A stretch of 64,000 bases of DNA from Agrostemma githago (GCA_958450325.1 OY288241.1:49300078-49364077); one strand, 5' to 3'. Numbered from the stretch's first letter, positions 44,688 to 55,458 are shown. Numbers and translations are program-made. The notes: a model not told the origin generated them from the sequence alone.

Positions 44688-46162
44688 TGATGGTAGGGAT
44701 CCACGGCAAATAGGGTTTAGACTAAGTTTCACCCAAGGACTTGACTAGGTCTCGAGGCTAAACTAAGCTAGAACGAAAGGAAGGGAATAAAACTATGACT
44801 AGGAACGAACTAGGTATAACAACTAAGGCTAAAGATTCAACTAACTAAAGGAATAACAACTAAGAAGAAGAGGAAAACAAATAGGAAAAGAACTAGGATT
44901 AGGTCGGGCTCAAGGGTGATGGAATGATCATGGAAGAGCGAAGGTGAAGGGGTAGTCAAGTTATCTAGGTATAGTCCAGGCTCTCGCTACTTAAACCGAC
45001 CTAAAGGTTCCTCGCTCTCGCGCAAGAACCCAACCTAGCAACATACAAGACCGCAAGAGGAAGGCAAGAAAACATGCATTTGCAACTACAAGTCATTCAA
45101 GCATTTCATCAAACATGTTCTATGCACAAAACTAGGAGGCAACCAAAACTTCCACCAACATCTTAAACAAACCCTTAATCGCCCATTAAACCACCAAATC
45201 CCCCTACTAATCCTAGCAAGATGACTACTCACACATAACTAAACTAAAACCAACATAAACAAGAGAAATCAAGCTAAGAACAAAAACATTCATAATGGAA
45301 AACAAGGATAAACAATGAACAAGATATAAAGAATGAAACTTTAATGATTAAACAAAGATTAAAGGTAAGGAGAAAAGAAGTTATACCAAACTAGTGAAGA
45401 GGAAATATGAAAACTTGTAATAATAAGAAAACCCAAATACATCAACTAAAGTTGTCAATCTTGGTTGGATTTTTCAAGAATTCCCATAATACAAGGATTA
45501 AACTAGGATTAAGGATTAACTAAGGACTAATCTACACTAATCTAAGCTAATCTAGGCTAAAATATGTCTAGGGTTTCATAAGATAGTCTATGGTGCTTAA
45601 ACAATACAAATGGAGGGTATTTTTAAGGGTTCACGAGCAAAGGAGAAGAAAAGAAGTGACGCGGGGCTGCAGGTGGCCAATCTCGGGCGAGAAGAGATGA
45701 TCTCGGTCGAGATGGGATCCATCTCGGTCGAGATGAGATGGTCTCAGTCGAGATCACTGGTCAGTAGCCTGTCTTCGCTTGTACTCTTCATCCCGGTCGA
45801 GACGGATGCCATCCCGATCGGGATGGGTCATGTAGGCTTCAAATAAGATCTCAAGGGTCCCTACTTGCTCTTCATAGGCTTCTCATCGATTCTCTGTGCT
45901 CGGGATCGAGTCTAAGGGGCTCGGGAATGGGTCCCAAGGGCTCGAAATTGAGTCTAAGCTACCGAGTGATCGTTGCTTCTCTTCGTTGGCTCCAAATGTG
46001 TCGGAAACGAGTCGAAATCGTTCCACATCTCCAAGATTAGTCTTAGGAACCTAAACAAACTAGAAGAAGCATAAGTAGCCTCGAAACCGCTCCAAAGAGC
46101 GATTTCACAATAGAAATCGGGACCAAAACACAAGGAATAAGCACTACAAAACACACTTATCA
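44688..46162 (-). mobile_element. Element B 5' LTR, copy 2
   Basis: Matches 24751-26225, including the altered TATA position. In copy 2 the B element has no 3' LTR of its own in the window: its internal region is cut at the joint 26822/26823. Confidence 0.85.
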
Positions 46163-46366
46163 GATGCGCGTTCAGCGGCCGGAACGTCAACCGAGGGTCT
46201 CTCCGTGTGTCCATAAGGATCTTACCGGGAAGAGGTCGATTGATCCTAATATCGATTAGTGTGGGCTTTTTGGGGCCAAAATCTGTAGTGACCACAAAAG
46301 GGAACTAGGAAATGAGCTTCACCAAGCTGGTTCGAGTTACACCATCGCTGGAAACTTGTTTCTAAA
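46163..46366 (-). other. Element D leader (interrupted by element B)
   Basis: Sequence between the D primer site and the B insertion. On the - strand it contains a short open frame beginning MVTTDFGPKKPTLIDIRI, which runs into B. GATGC at 46163-46167 is the likely half of the B target duplication. Confidence 0.55.
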
Positions 46367-46385
46367 TCCCCAGCGAAGTCGCCAA
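46367..46385 (-). promoter_or_regulatory. Primer binding site of element D
   Basis: The - strand reads TTGGCGACTTCGCTGGGGA, the style of primer site reported for Ogre/TAT elements (tRNA-Arg, from family knowledge). It abuts the LTR end. Confidence 0.65.
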
Positions 46386-46387
46386 AC

Positions 46388-48493
46388 TGTGGACGTCCGT
46401 CCGCACCGCACGGCGCCCCGCGCGGGACCGACCCAGTTTCATCGCGGCGGCCACCCACGCGGCCCCCTCCCGGTCGGGGGCTGGTCCGATCTCGCGTTCG
46501 GGGCGATGTTTCGGACCTCGATTCGGATGACGATTTGGACTTTTACTAGACAGGTGCAGGCACCTGTGTTTCCGTTGGAATCGATTGAGTTGTGGTTGTA
46601 AATGTTTAAAAGCCGATATGTTTAGTAAGGCGACCATTTTAGTGAACCGAATTCTTTGCCGATTTTTGGAGTCGCCACCGAGTCAATTATGGGGACTCGG
46701 AAATCGTTCAAGTCAACTTTGATTCTTAGCCGGCTCAAAGTTGAGTGGCACGGGACCTAAAGATAAAGACTTGTACCCGTAAGCACTCCATGCCTGGAAT
46801 GGCTCTAACTGCCAATGGTTTCGGACATCCGGAAACCTTCGATTCTGACTAAGGGGTGAGGTACGTATTGGGAAGCGAACGTCTGCTAGACATCGACACC
46901 CAATCCCGCCCGCACATAGCGGCCTCTACTAATCAATCGGTGGCCTGATAACTTTGTTCCCTTGTTGTGGCGGAAGTACTGTAACATCCGTTGTTTTAAC
47001 CCTATATCTTTCCTATTTCGATTGTTTAAGGACAAGTAAGCTTTGTCTCTCGAAGTAGTTGTGTTTACATTCTTTTCATGCGATTTCACATGACAAGCAA
47101 GCCATGAAAAGATGCACATAGGAGAGTAAAGGGTACTAATATTATACGTATTAGCAAATCAGTTTTAAAGTGATAATACGGATATTTGTCGTTCTCGTGG
47201 TATACTTTACCTGGTATTCTGCGTAAGATGCGTTTGCTCGGTATTAATAGAGATGCATCGAACCGTGTATGGCGAGCACCGGGACTAATACGGAACCCGA
47301 CCATCATTTTGTTCTGTTTTACCTTGTTTACGTTTTGAATTCCGTGCTAAGTGATTTAGCATGCGATTATAAGGTCATAAAAGCAATGTATCATATGAAA
47401 GCTGTAAATGCGAATGTAAGTAAATCACGTAGTGAGAATTTGCACCCTCTGAGTATACGCTAAACGGGACACAATGCATAGATAGTTGAGAACGGATCTC
47501 AGAACTACTCGGGTCTATTTAGAGTGTTTTAGTGTTTATAGTTGAAGTTGGGACGTTACGTATGTTTATAACGTGTCGTGGACCTAGCGTCCACATTTGA
47601 CATTATCCTAGTGCATAATAAGAGTAAAGAAATGTAAAGTTTTGTTTAGATGACAACCTAGTGACGATTCGATGTCGAAGAGAGGATCCTCCTAGCTTGC
47701 CTTGTGATTTTGGCAGAGTTCCGTTACTACTTGCTGGTTCTGCGGCTAATCCGGCAGAGTTCTGTTGCTACAGTCGGAGTAGCTAGTCGAACACAGGCAC
47801 CTCGGGATCGAGTGGAGTGTTTGAAGGTGAGGAGTAGCGTCGATTCGCTTATCGAGACTACGATCGAGTGGATCGTTGGCTTTGGGTGTCGGAGTGCGAG
47901 CCCAAGCTAAGAAACTCGTAACGAGTAAAGGGAGATGAGAAGAGGAATTGTGTCGAATAAATGAGGTGGGGGGGGTATTTATAGTTGCTCGCGTAGTTCA
48001 AGTCGACCACTCAGACGCCTTGTGTCCAGCGACTCAGAACTGAGACGCTTGATGTGAGGCGGTTAAGTTTAGGGAAGCTTGGTGTGAGGCGTTTGACTTT
48101 TTGAAGATCTGATTTTAAAACTTTCCAAAATGGAGAATATACGTATCTTAGGCTTTCTTGGAGGTTAAGGCTTCCCTTTAACTCTAGCGCGTCGAGTGCC
48201 GGGTGGGCCTCAGGCGTGTCTCGATGTTTGCTCGGCCCACGCATTGACTCGGGTTGACTTTGCATATTTCGGGGCCTCGGTGTTGAAATTGACTCTAATT
48301 AGTGTCGACGTGACCGTAATGACACAACTAAGGCTGTCTTGATGTCGAATTAGTTTTTCCGAGTAATTATTTAATCCGTTCTATAGAAAAACTATCTAAA
48401 ACATCATAATCTCGTGTCGCGTTGCAGTCTGATCGTCATCGGGTTTTTGTCGGGTATTCCTGCAGCCACCAGGTCCAAATCTGGGTGTCTACA
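46388..48493 (-). mobile_element. Element D 5' LTR (Ogre/TAT-like)
   Basis: This 2,106-base unit begins TGTAGACACCC and ends CGTCCACA on the - strand and is followed by a primer site. A TATAAATA box on the - strand is at 47976-47983, next to a G-rich run. The outer flank is ggtgt (48494-48498), the expected target duplication; its partner is outside the window. No gene is seen in 46760-48493. The LTR starts within a CACTA transposase frame, so D is a later insertion into the CACTA element. Confidence 0.8.
47976..47983 (-). promoter_or_regulatory. TATA box of element D LTR
   Basis: TATAAATA on the - strand, preceded by no palindrome array. Confidence 0.55.
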
Positions 48494-49368
48494 GGTGTGG
48501 TAGTTTGACTGTCACAGACAGTTTCTACCTTTCGAACATCCATTTAGACATAACTGTAAGAGTTTCCTAAAGAAAATACCCAATGTAAGTAGGATCGCAT
48601 GTAATAGGTTATCAGGCGATGATATATGAGCAGATGTCCAGAAGTATCCTAAAATAGTACACGCTACCCACCAGCAGTTGAAAAAGTTGAAGGACAAGAA
48701 GGAAGGTTGGTGGAAGCAGAGCATATTTTGGGAGCTTCCTTACTGGAACACTCTTATAATTCGACACAATCTAGATGTTATGCATATCGAGAAGAACTTC
48801 TTTGAACAGCTACACCATTATGGATGTACCAAAGTTGCAAGGCCGTACTATTCAAATATGATTGGATCGACAACTCTGCACATTGACTCAATGTTCATGA
48901 GCTGTAGAAACTTGTGGATGTCGATCTGACGAGAAAACTGCGAGGACACAATCCTTTTGTGTTGGCGTATCAAGTCGATCAAGTTTGCTATGCTACTTAA
49001 CCGAAGGGAAAAAAGAGTACAAATTGGTCAGCGGTGTTTAAGATCAAGGCAAGATCACATGTTGTGAATCCTATCATTGACGATGACATCTACCAAGAGG
49101 ATGTAGTTGATAGTAATCAAACAATATCATCTATTTTGATCGAAGACAATGACGTCAATGAGGAAGAATATGAGTTGCTGGTGCTGAAGGGGAAGATGAA
49201 GAATTTGCAGATTGGATTGCTCCTGAAGGAGAGGGTGACGAGGAAGAGTTGATCATTGATGAAGATGATGAGGATGAGGTTAGTAGTGACTGGGATGACG
49301 ATGAGAACGGGGAAGAAGGTTTCATTGAAGCATACACCGATGCAGAGAGTGATAGTGATGATAATTAA
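48494..49368 (+). pseudogene. CACTA (En/Spm) TNP2-type transposase, C-terminal remnant
   Basis: Read in + frame from the D junction, the sequence encodes FDCHRQFLPFEHPFR, then KSIFWELPYWNTLIIRHNLDVMHIEKN, both hallmarks of plant TNP2-family transposases (strictly, WKQSIFWELPYW here). Further on, LTRKLRGHNPFVLAYQVDQV and STNWSAVFKIKARS match the DUF4216-type C-terminal region. An acidic Asp/Glu tail ends at TAA 49366-49368. At least three defects are visible: in-frame stops near 48630 and 48999 and a frameshift near 49180. The sequence between 48830 and 48920 is shortened relative to a normal family member. The 5' part is displaced by element D. In the intact element the protein would bind and cut the CACTA ends. 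Confidence 0.8.
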
Positions 49369-49371
49369 AGT
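49367..49371. repeat. Target site duplication of element E (left)
   Basis: AAAGT, identical to 55321-55325. It overlaps the stop codon of the TNP2 remnant. Confidence 0.9.
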
Positions 49372-49480
49372 TGATGGGGGATAAATCCCCCAGACATGTA
49401 GGCCGACTTAGACAGACATATAGGTCCGACCTCGGGAATAGAGGCCGTCTTTAGGCACCGGACCCCGATTCCGGCTAAAC
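49372..49480 (+). mobile_element. Element E LTR, 5' fragment
   Basis: The first ~105 bases of the LTR (TGATGGGGGATAAATCCCCC start), joined at CGGCT to the 3' internal region; the same five bases occur at both source sites (LTR position near 50416 and internal position near 53842). Confidence 0.85.
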
Positions 49481-49544
49481 ACCAGACAGAGGCTACGTCC
49501 CTTCAAGTTGTATCAGTCGCGGTTCGTCCCTTCCAGGGATCATT

Positions 49545-50045
49545 TATCATTTGTCGGGCATGGGTTACGTCCCTCCGAGCGTTGTCGTCAAAAGCAAAGG
49601 TATGACCCTTCTTAAAGCTTATTTCCATTTTTGTTTACCGGGCATGGGTTACGTCCCTCCGAGTTATATCAGTCGTTCCCCTCACGACGTTATCTTATTG
49701 TTTACCAGGTATGGGTTACGTCCCCCCGAGTTATATCGGTCGTTCTCTTCACAACGTTATCATATTGTTTACCGGGTATGGGTTACGTCCCTCCGAGTTA
49801 TATCGTTCGTTCCTTTCACGACGTTATCATGTTGCTTACCGGGCATGGGTTACGTCCCTCCGAGTTATATCGGTCGTTCTCTTCACGAGGTTATCATGTT
49901 GCTTACCGGGTATGGGTTACGTCCCTCAGAGTTATATCAGTCGTTCCCTTCACAACGTTATCATATTATTCACCGGGCATGGGTTACGTCCCTCTGAGTA
50001 TTACCGTCTTCCGAGTAAAAACGCAACGCCTCAAGCAGCCCCGAT
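49545..50045 (+). repeat. 67-bp tandem repeats in E 3' internal region (first block)
   Basis: The motif atgggttacgtcc recurs at 67-base steps (49645, 49712, 49779, 49846, 49913, 49980), with a longer first unit from 49561. Because 67 is not a multiple of three and no stop occurs, all three + frames stay open. Confidence 0.9.
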
Positions 50046-50598
50046 CCGTGAAGAGGTTATTCATCGTGTATCCTTCGGCTGCCGCTGCGCACAGGGCCAA
50101 GCTCTTTGTTTGAGCAAATTGATCTGAAGAAATGATTCTAGATTATTGATCATCTAAAACCGGGCAAAAAGCTTCGACGGCTCCTACCGTATTTGTAAGG
50201 CTAAACACTTGATATTACTCAAAGTAAGGTCAGGTACACCATTCATCTCATAGGTCGGCCACACTCGGCACCAGACCCGGACACTAGTATCCGACTCTGC
50301 TGAGGGCAAATTGATGGGGGATAAATCCCCCAGACATGTAGGCCGACTTAGACAGACATGTAGGTCCGACCTCGGGAATAGAGGTCGTCCTTAGGCACCG
50401 GACCCCGATTCCGGCTCGACCGATCCACGGTCTGGCTGGACCCCGCGTAGACCGAACTCCGGGTCGGCCGGCCCCCGTGCCGGCCAAACCTCGGGTCGGC
50501 CGGACCCTCGTACCGGCCAGATCCCGTGTCGATCGGATCCTCGTACCGGCTGACCGTCCTTACGAGTCGCCACTAGTCGACCTGAAATAGACTCCTCA

Positions 50599-50660
50599 TG
50601 ACATCACCCGGATGATGTCATCGGACGACATCACCCGGGCGTCATCACTACGACGATGTC
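50599..50660 (+). promoter_or_regulatory. bZIP-like repeat cluster and promoter of element E
   Basis: TGACATCA (50599-50606) and TGATGTCA (50613-50620) form an inverted pair; further GACATCA, CGTCATCA and GATGTCA sites follow. The TATA box is about 20 bases downstream. Similar motifs are bZIP binding sites in plant promoters; binding here is inferred. Confidence 0.5.
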
Positions 50661-50678
50661 ACCACCTCTCCCCTCCTC

Positions 50679-50686
50679 TATAAATA
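50679..50686 (+). promoter_or_regulatory. TATA box of element E middle LTR
   Basis: TATAAATA in a CCCCTCC...CCCC context; repeated at 55047-55054 in the right LTR. Confidence 0.7.
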
Positions 50687-50953
50687 CCCCATTTTGGTAG
50701 AGAGGAAGGGGCGGCGAATTCATTGCTTATCCCTCCGCTACCTCGCTTCCACCTGTGAGACGACTTATCCGTAAATATCCATAAATATCTATAAATACAC
50801 ACTATATACTGACTTCGGCGTCGGAGGCTCCGCCCCGGGGGCAATCCCCTGGGACCGGAGTTCACCTAGCAGGACTCCCGACGACTCGCATCCGGATCCC
50901 GAGGAGAGCCGAACCGTTGCTCGAGCCGGGAACCATGTTTGTACGCCAAACAA

Positions 50954-50972
50954 TTGGCGCCGTCTGTGGGGA
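50954..50972 (+). promoter_or_regulatory. Primer binding site of element E
   Basis: TTGGCGCCGTCTGTGGGGA one base after the LTR end, a primer-site form common in plant Ty3/gypsy elements. I do not assign the tRNA. Confidence 0.8.
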
Positions 50973-53184
50973 CCTTGAGCAAAATGTTGCCTACTCTCAA
51001 AATAACAATTTTTCGGATCAAGTATTCCATCTTGAAGAACGATCCACAAAAAATCAACCACAAAAAATAGCCTGCCTAGATACGATTTTAATTTTGACAG
51101 AAAAGAAGAAGATACCCCGTAAAGGTGGAGAAATATATGATCTTCGGATGAATAATCCAAAGGAAAGATATGATTAGCCCACCTGAGGCTAGATGAAGAA
51201 TGATAAATAAAAGGAAGATGAAGAATGGTGTACAGGAGGACGCCGTAAATCCCAAATGAAAAAAATAAATCAATAAAAGAACAAGAAAATTAGAATTGTT
51301 AGTAGCAGAGGGAAAAAAAAATATATAAAATAAAAAAATGAAGAAGCAGAAGCAGGCTATCAAAGTTTGAAGTAAGAAAGCTCCGCCTAGCTTATCGGTC
51401 GAAACCCGATTTCGAAGGCCGACCATCATCCAGTACAGTTGGGTTGACGTTACACGGGTTTATGGCCGAAACGAGTTGGAGTCGGCTACCGGTATGCTAC
51501 CTCAGAATCAGCCGGCCACCTCAGAATCGTCCGGTTCAAAACCTTGACATCGGCCCACATTCCACCTTTGTTAGCCGGTGCCCAAACATCGCCGGTCCCC
51601 GGGTTGACCTCGACCTCAGAGCAAGAGACACGACCTCCAAAAGCCGTCGGTTGCCGATAGCGCAGCATTCAAATCTACCGATGACGACCGCCCCGGCCGG
51701 CGAGCCAACGTGCGGAACCTAGAGCCCACAAGGCCGACAAGCCGGTACTTGGAGATTGACCGCTCTCTTCACCTCAGCACGGATGACGACCAACATACCG
51801 ATGACCAACATGGCTGACGACTGCCGCCGGCCAACAGACCAGTATTCAACTCGGCCGATCATTATTTTGGCGCCATCCTCACCAACACAGTCGTCCCGAC
51901 AACGTCATAAGAATAGCCGACTAGAGTGATGATGCTATCGTTACCTCTACGGATCGGCCCTGTTTATGCAGATTATCGACTGTTAAATAAGATATACGAG
52001 TAGAGTTAATAATGGTAAATCAAAGAGGAGCAGCTTTATGGAATTGGAGCAAGTGGGTGGAGCAGCATGCAACCATGTATCCTTAGCTGTCATACGTTCA
52101 TTCATTCATGAATGCCCACCAATGCAAGTTGTCAAAAGAAGGTCAAGTCTTGTCTTTCAACTACAGAGAATTTATATTAAGCACGTGAAATGTCAGAGAG
52201 ATAACATGATTGTTATCGTACCTTGAGAAAAGAGAAGACTTGCTGAGGATTAAATAAGATACGTTTATACGTCACGATTCTAAAGGAACGAGAACAGTTG
52301 TGCCCACAAAAAAAACCAACCTCCAAAAAGTTCAATTTCTCGGGTCTCGGATTCCGTCTTGAAAATCGATCCGCAAAAACCCGAAGTAAAATTCGCAAGA
52401 ATCGCAAGGTTCGTCATCACACAACGATAATGTGATAAAAGCCCAAGTGGGATAATGGCCCATGCCACGAGCCCACCAAGGGATAGTTGGCATCCAACGT
52501 CAATTATTTGTCAAAGGGAAAATCATAAAAGCCATGTGGCCAAAATCAAGATGGAATGGGTAGTGAGTTCGGCCCATGCTCGTATTATGGAGTCCCGGTC
52601 AACCGACCAAGCATCGTCCCGATCAACGGACAGACCGACAACTTTGAAGGGGCAGCTACCCGAGTAAACATCTCGGCCTCATCGTCACTCTCACCGGCCA
52701 ATCATCGTCCCGGTCAACGGACACACCATCAACTTTGACGAGTTGACAAACTCGATCAAACGCTCAGCCTCGTCGACACTACCACCGACACCAGCTTCCT
52801 TAGAGCCGGCCCAATCCTACCGCACTGGTCATCTTCAAATGTCGACGAGTAGCTTGACTACCAGCCACCCCAGAGCCGGCTCAATTCTGTCGCACAAGCC
52901 ATCTTCAACGCCGACAAGCTCGACCACCGGCCACCCTCAACGCCGAAAAGCTAGACCACCGGCCATCTTCAACGCCGAAAAGCTAGACCACCGGCCACAC
53001 ACTTATGTCGGCCTCAGAAAATCTTGGCCTCACAAAAGGAGGAAAAATATGGCGACCGACAATTTTGAGCAGCGGAAAAAGCTCGATATCTACCCATCAC
53101 CTGTTCATTACTCTCACAGATAATGGGCAGGGGGCAATAAGGGGGGGAATCCCTATTCACCAACCACAAAGAATGGACACCCCA
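50973..53184 (+). other. Element E internal region without recognisable genes
   Basis: Many short frames but no family motif. Near 52917-53000 a 32-base unit with caacgccgaaaagctagaccaccgg is repeated about three times. The region may be a decayed gag or a filler of LARD type. Confidence 0.5.
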
Positions 53185-53580
53185 CCGAAAGTCAGGAACC
53201 GTCGGCGGCCATGTCCACAGCCGGCCACCTGGCCAAACCTCCCCCACCCAAAGTGTGGGGGCATAAGTCGGGAACCGTCTGTGGCCATGTCGACAGCCGG
53301 CCCCCTGGCCAAATCTCCCCCACCCAGAGTGTGGGGGCATAAGTCGGGAACCATCTGTGGCCATGTCCACAGCCGGCCCCCTGGCCAAATCTCCCCCACC
53401 CAGAGTGTGGGGGCATAAGTCGGGAACCGTCTGTGGCCATGTCCACAGCCGGCCCCCTGGCCAAATCTCCCCCTCCCAGAGTGTGGGGGCAAAAGTCGGG
53501 AACCGTCTGTGTCCATGTCCACAGCCGGCCTCCTGGCCAAATCTCCCCACCCAAAGTGTGGGGGCATAAGTCGGGAACTC
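53185..53580 (+). repeat. 76-bp tandem repeats with a stem-loop in each unit
   Basis: The motif gtgtgggggcataag (one unit has gcaaaag) recurs at 53253, 53329, 53405, 53481 and 53556. Each unit has CCCCCAC (or a close form) and GTGGGGG around a short loop. Confidence 0.85.
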
Positions 53581-53652
53581 CTAAAACAGCCACGGTTCCG
53601 GGAAAAGGTTATTCATCATATATCCTTCGGCAACCGGCAAACCGGCTAGGGT

Positions 53653-53673
53653 CCCCCATCCATAGTATGGGGG
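53653..53673 (+). repeat. Variant stem-loop with compensatory change in E
   Basis: CCCCCAT (53653-53659), loop CCATAGT, ATGGGGG (53667-53673). Compared with the 76-bp units, the C-G pair next to the loop is T-A here, keeping the stem. Confidence 0.7.
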
Positions 53674-53841
53674 CATAAGCCCTCAGCAAGTCTGTCGGTA
53701 GGTCTTAAACTGCAGACGGCGGCCTCCAAGTAGGCGACGACGTCCGCCCCCGAGTGAACGATGCCGTCCAGCAAATCATGCGCATGACGTAGGGGCACCG
53801 GCCTCCGAGACCTCTGGCGTATCTCCGCAAAAAGAGTAGCG

Positions 53842-54679
53842 GCTAAACACCAGGCAGAGGCTACGTCCCTTCAAGTTGTATCAGTCGCGGTTCGTCCCTT
53901 CCAGGGATCATTTATCATTTTTCGGGCATGGGTTACGTCCCTCCGAGCGCTGTCGTCAAAAGCAAAGGTATGACCCTTCTTAAAGCTTATTTCCATTTTT
54001 GTTTACCGGGCATGGATTACGTCCCTCCGAGTTATATCAGTCGTTCCCCTCACGACGTTATCTTATTGTTTACCGGGTATGGGTTACGTCCCCCCGAGTT
54101 ATATCGGTCGTTCTCTTCACGACGTTATCATATTGTTTACCGGGTATGGGTTACGTCCCTCCGAGTTATATCGTTCGTTCCTTTCACGACGTTATCATGT
54201 TGCTTACCGGGCATGGGTTACGTCCCTCCGAGTTATATCGGTCGTTCCCTTCACGACGTTATCATGTTGCTTACCGGGTATGGGTTACGTCCCTCCGAGT
54301 TATATCAGTCGTTCCCTTCACAACGTTATCATATTATTCACCGGGCATGGGTTACGTCCCTCTGAGTATTACCGTCTTCCGAGTAAAAACGCGACGCCTC
54401 AAGCAGCCCCGATCCGTGAAGAGGTTATTCATCGTGTATCCTTCGGCTGCCGCTGCGCACAGGGCCAAGCTCTTTGTTTGAGCAAATTGATCTGAAGAAA
54501 TGATTCTCGATTATTGATCATCCAAAACCGGGCAAAAAGCTTCGACGGCTCCTACCGTATTTGTAAGGCTAAACACTTGATATTACTCAAAGTAAGGTCA
54601 GGTACACCATTCATCTCATAGGTCGGCCACACTCGGCACCAGCCCCGGACACTAGTATCCGACTCTGCTGAGGGCAAAT
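53842..54679 (+). repeat. Element E 3' internal region, second block
   Basis: Near-identical to 49476-50311, including the 67-bp array (54013, 54080 and on). It ends in gagggcaaat, a weak polypurine tract, before the right LTR. Confidence 0.85.
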
Positions 54680-55320
54680 TGATGGGGGATAAATCCCCCA
54701 GACATGTAGGCCGACTTAGACAGACATGTAGGTTCGACCTCGGGAATAGAGGCCGTCCTTAGGCACCGGACCCCGATTTCGGCTCGACCGATCCACGGTC
54801 TGGCCGGACCCCGCGTTGACCAAACTCCGGGTCGGCCGGCCTCCGCGCCGGCCAAACCTCGGGTCGGCCGGACCCTCGTACCGGCCAGATTCCGTGTGGA
54901 TCGGATCCTCGTACCTGCTGACCGTCCTTACGAGTCGCCACTAGTCGACCTGAAATAGACTCCTCATGACATCACCCGGATGATGTCATCGGACGACATC
55001 ACCCGGGCGACATCACTACGACGATGTCACCACCTCTCCCCTCCTCTATAAATACCTCATTTTGATAGAGAGGAAGGGGAGGCGAATTCATTACTTATCC
55101 CTCCGCTACCTCGCTTCCACCTGTGAGACGACTTATCCGTAAATATCCATAAATATCTATAAATACACACTATATACTGACTTCGGCGTCGGAGGCTCCG
55201 CCCCGAGGGCAATCCTTTGGGACCGGAGTTCACCTTGCAGGACTCCCGACGTCTCGCATCCGGATCCCGAGGAGAGCCGAACCGCTACTCGAGCCGGGAA
55301 CCATGTTTGTACCCCAAACA
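54680..55320 (+). mobile_element. Element E LTR, complete (right, 3')
   Basis: 641 bases with the same start, palindrome, TGATGTCA-like cluster (54960-55030) and TATA box (55047-55054) as the middle LTR. It ends CCAAACA, followed by AAAGT. Confidence 0.9.
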
Positions 55321-55325
55321 AAAGT
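55321..55325. repeat. Target site duplication of element E (right)
   Basis: AAAGT, matching 49367-49371. Confidence 0.9.
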
Positions 55326-55458
55326 ATCTATGGTTATTTGTAGTATATTTAGTACAAGTTGTAATTTATTTCATTGTAATTTGAAACTATTTTGTTAATC
55401 AATGAAATTCCTAGATTACGCTAAACTAATTGACTCTATATTTTAAATTTTCACAAAC

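Larger units (their letters stand above)
26823..46759. repeat. 19.9 kb tandem duplication, copy 2
   Basis: 19,937 bases, same order and orientation as copy 1. Differences seen: 7441/27376, 10214/30149, A10/A11 near 11980/31915, 12565/32501, G16/G17 at 12572/32508, 15603/35540, 18576/38513, 20478/40415, 21034/40971, 23063/43000, 24033/43970 and 26438/46375. Confidence 0.95.
50312..50952 (+). mobile_element. Element E LTR, complete (middle)
   Basis: 641 bases. Begins with the inverted repeat TGGGGGATAAATCCCCCA and ends CCAAACA. A GC-rich block of tandem ccggccgg-like units covers about 50400-50560. Direct and inverted TGATGTCA-like sites cover 50599-50660, and TATAAATA is at 50679-50686. Confidence 0.9.
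49372..55320 (+). mobile_element. Element E: rearranged LTR retrotransposon with three LTR copies
   Basis: One perfect AAAGT duplication encloses: LTR fragment 49372-49480, 3' internal region 49476-50311, complete LTR 50312-50952, primer site, internal region 50975-54679, complete LTR 54680-55320. The two complete LTRs are both 641 bases and differ at several positions. The 3' internal region appears twice (49476-50311 and 53842-54679). No Gag, protease or polymerase frame is recognisable, so the element is non-autonomous. The layout fits a tandem LTR-internal-LTR-internal-LTR form that later lost most of its first unit. Confidence 0.85.

Noticed and set aside
26823..46759. A second independent insertion of element A
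   Set aside because: Target duplications, flanks and LTR-specific differences are the same in both places, so it is one insertion copied by the segmental duplication.
49551..50127. Three overlapping + strand frames of 138-160 residues with repeated MGYVPPSY blocks
   Set aside because: They are the three phases of one stop-free 67-bp tandem repeat, not genes. The same holds for 53928-54495.
50284..50573. - strand frames in the E LTR (Gly/Arg/Pro-rich)
   Set aside because: They come from GC-rich ccggccgg-type short repeats in U3.
52743..53123. 126-residue frame in E as a possible gag
   Set aside because: Ser/Thr/Pro-rich from short tandem repeats, with no Gag or zinc-knuckle pattern.
53014..53593. 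Three - strand frames of 133-178 residues rich in Gly and Trp
   Set aside because: Phases of the 76-bp tandem repeat; no conserved protein signature.
49545..54400. CRISPR-like regular repeats
   Set aside because: Units of 67 and 76 bp are contiguous without unique spacers and lie inside a plant LTR element.
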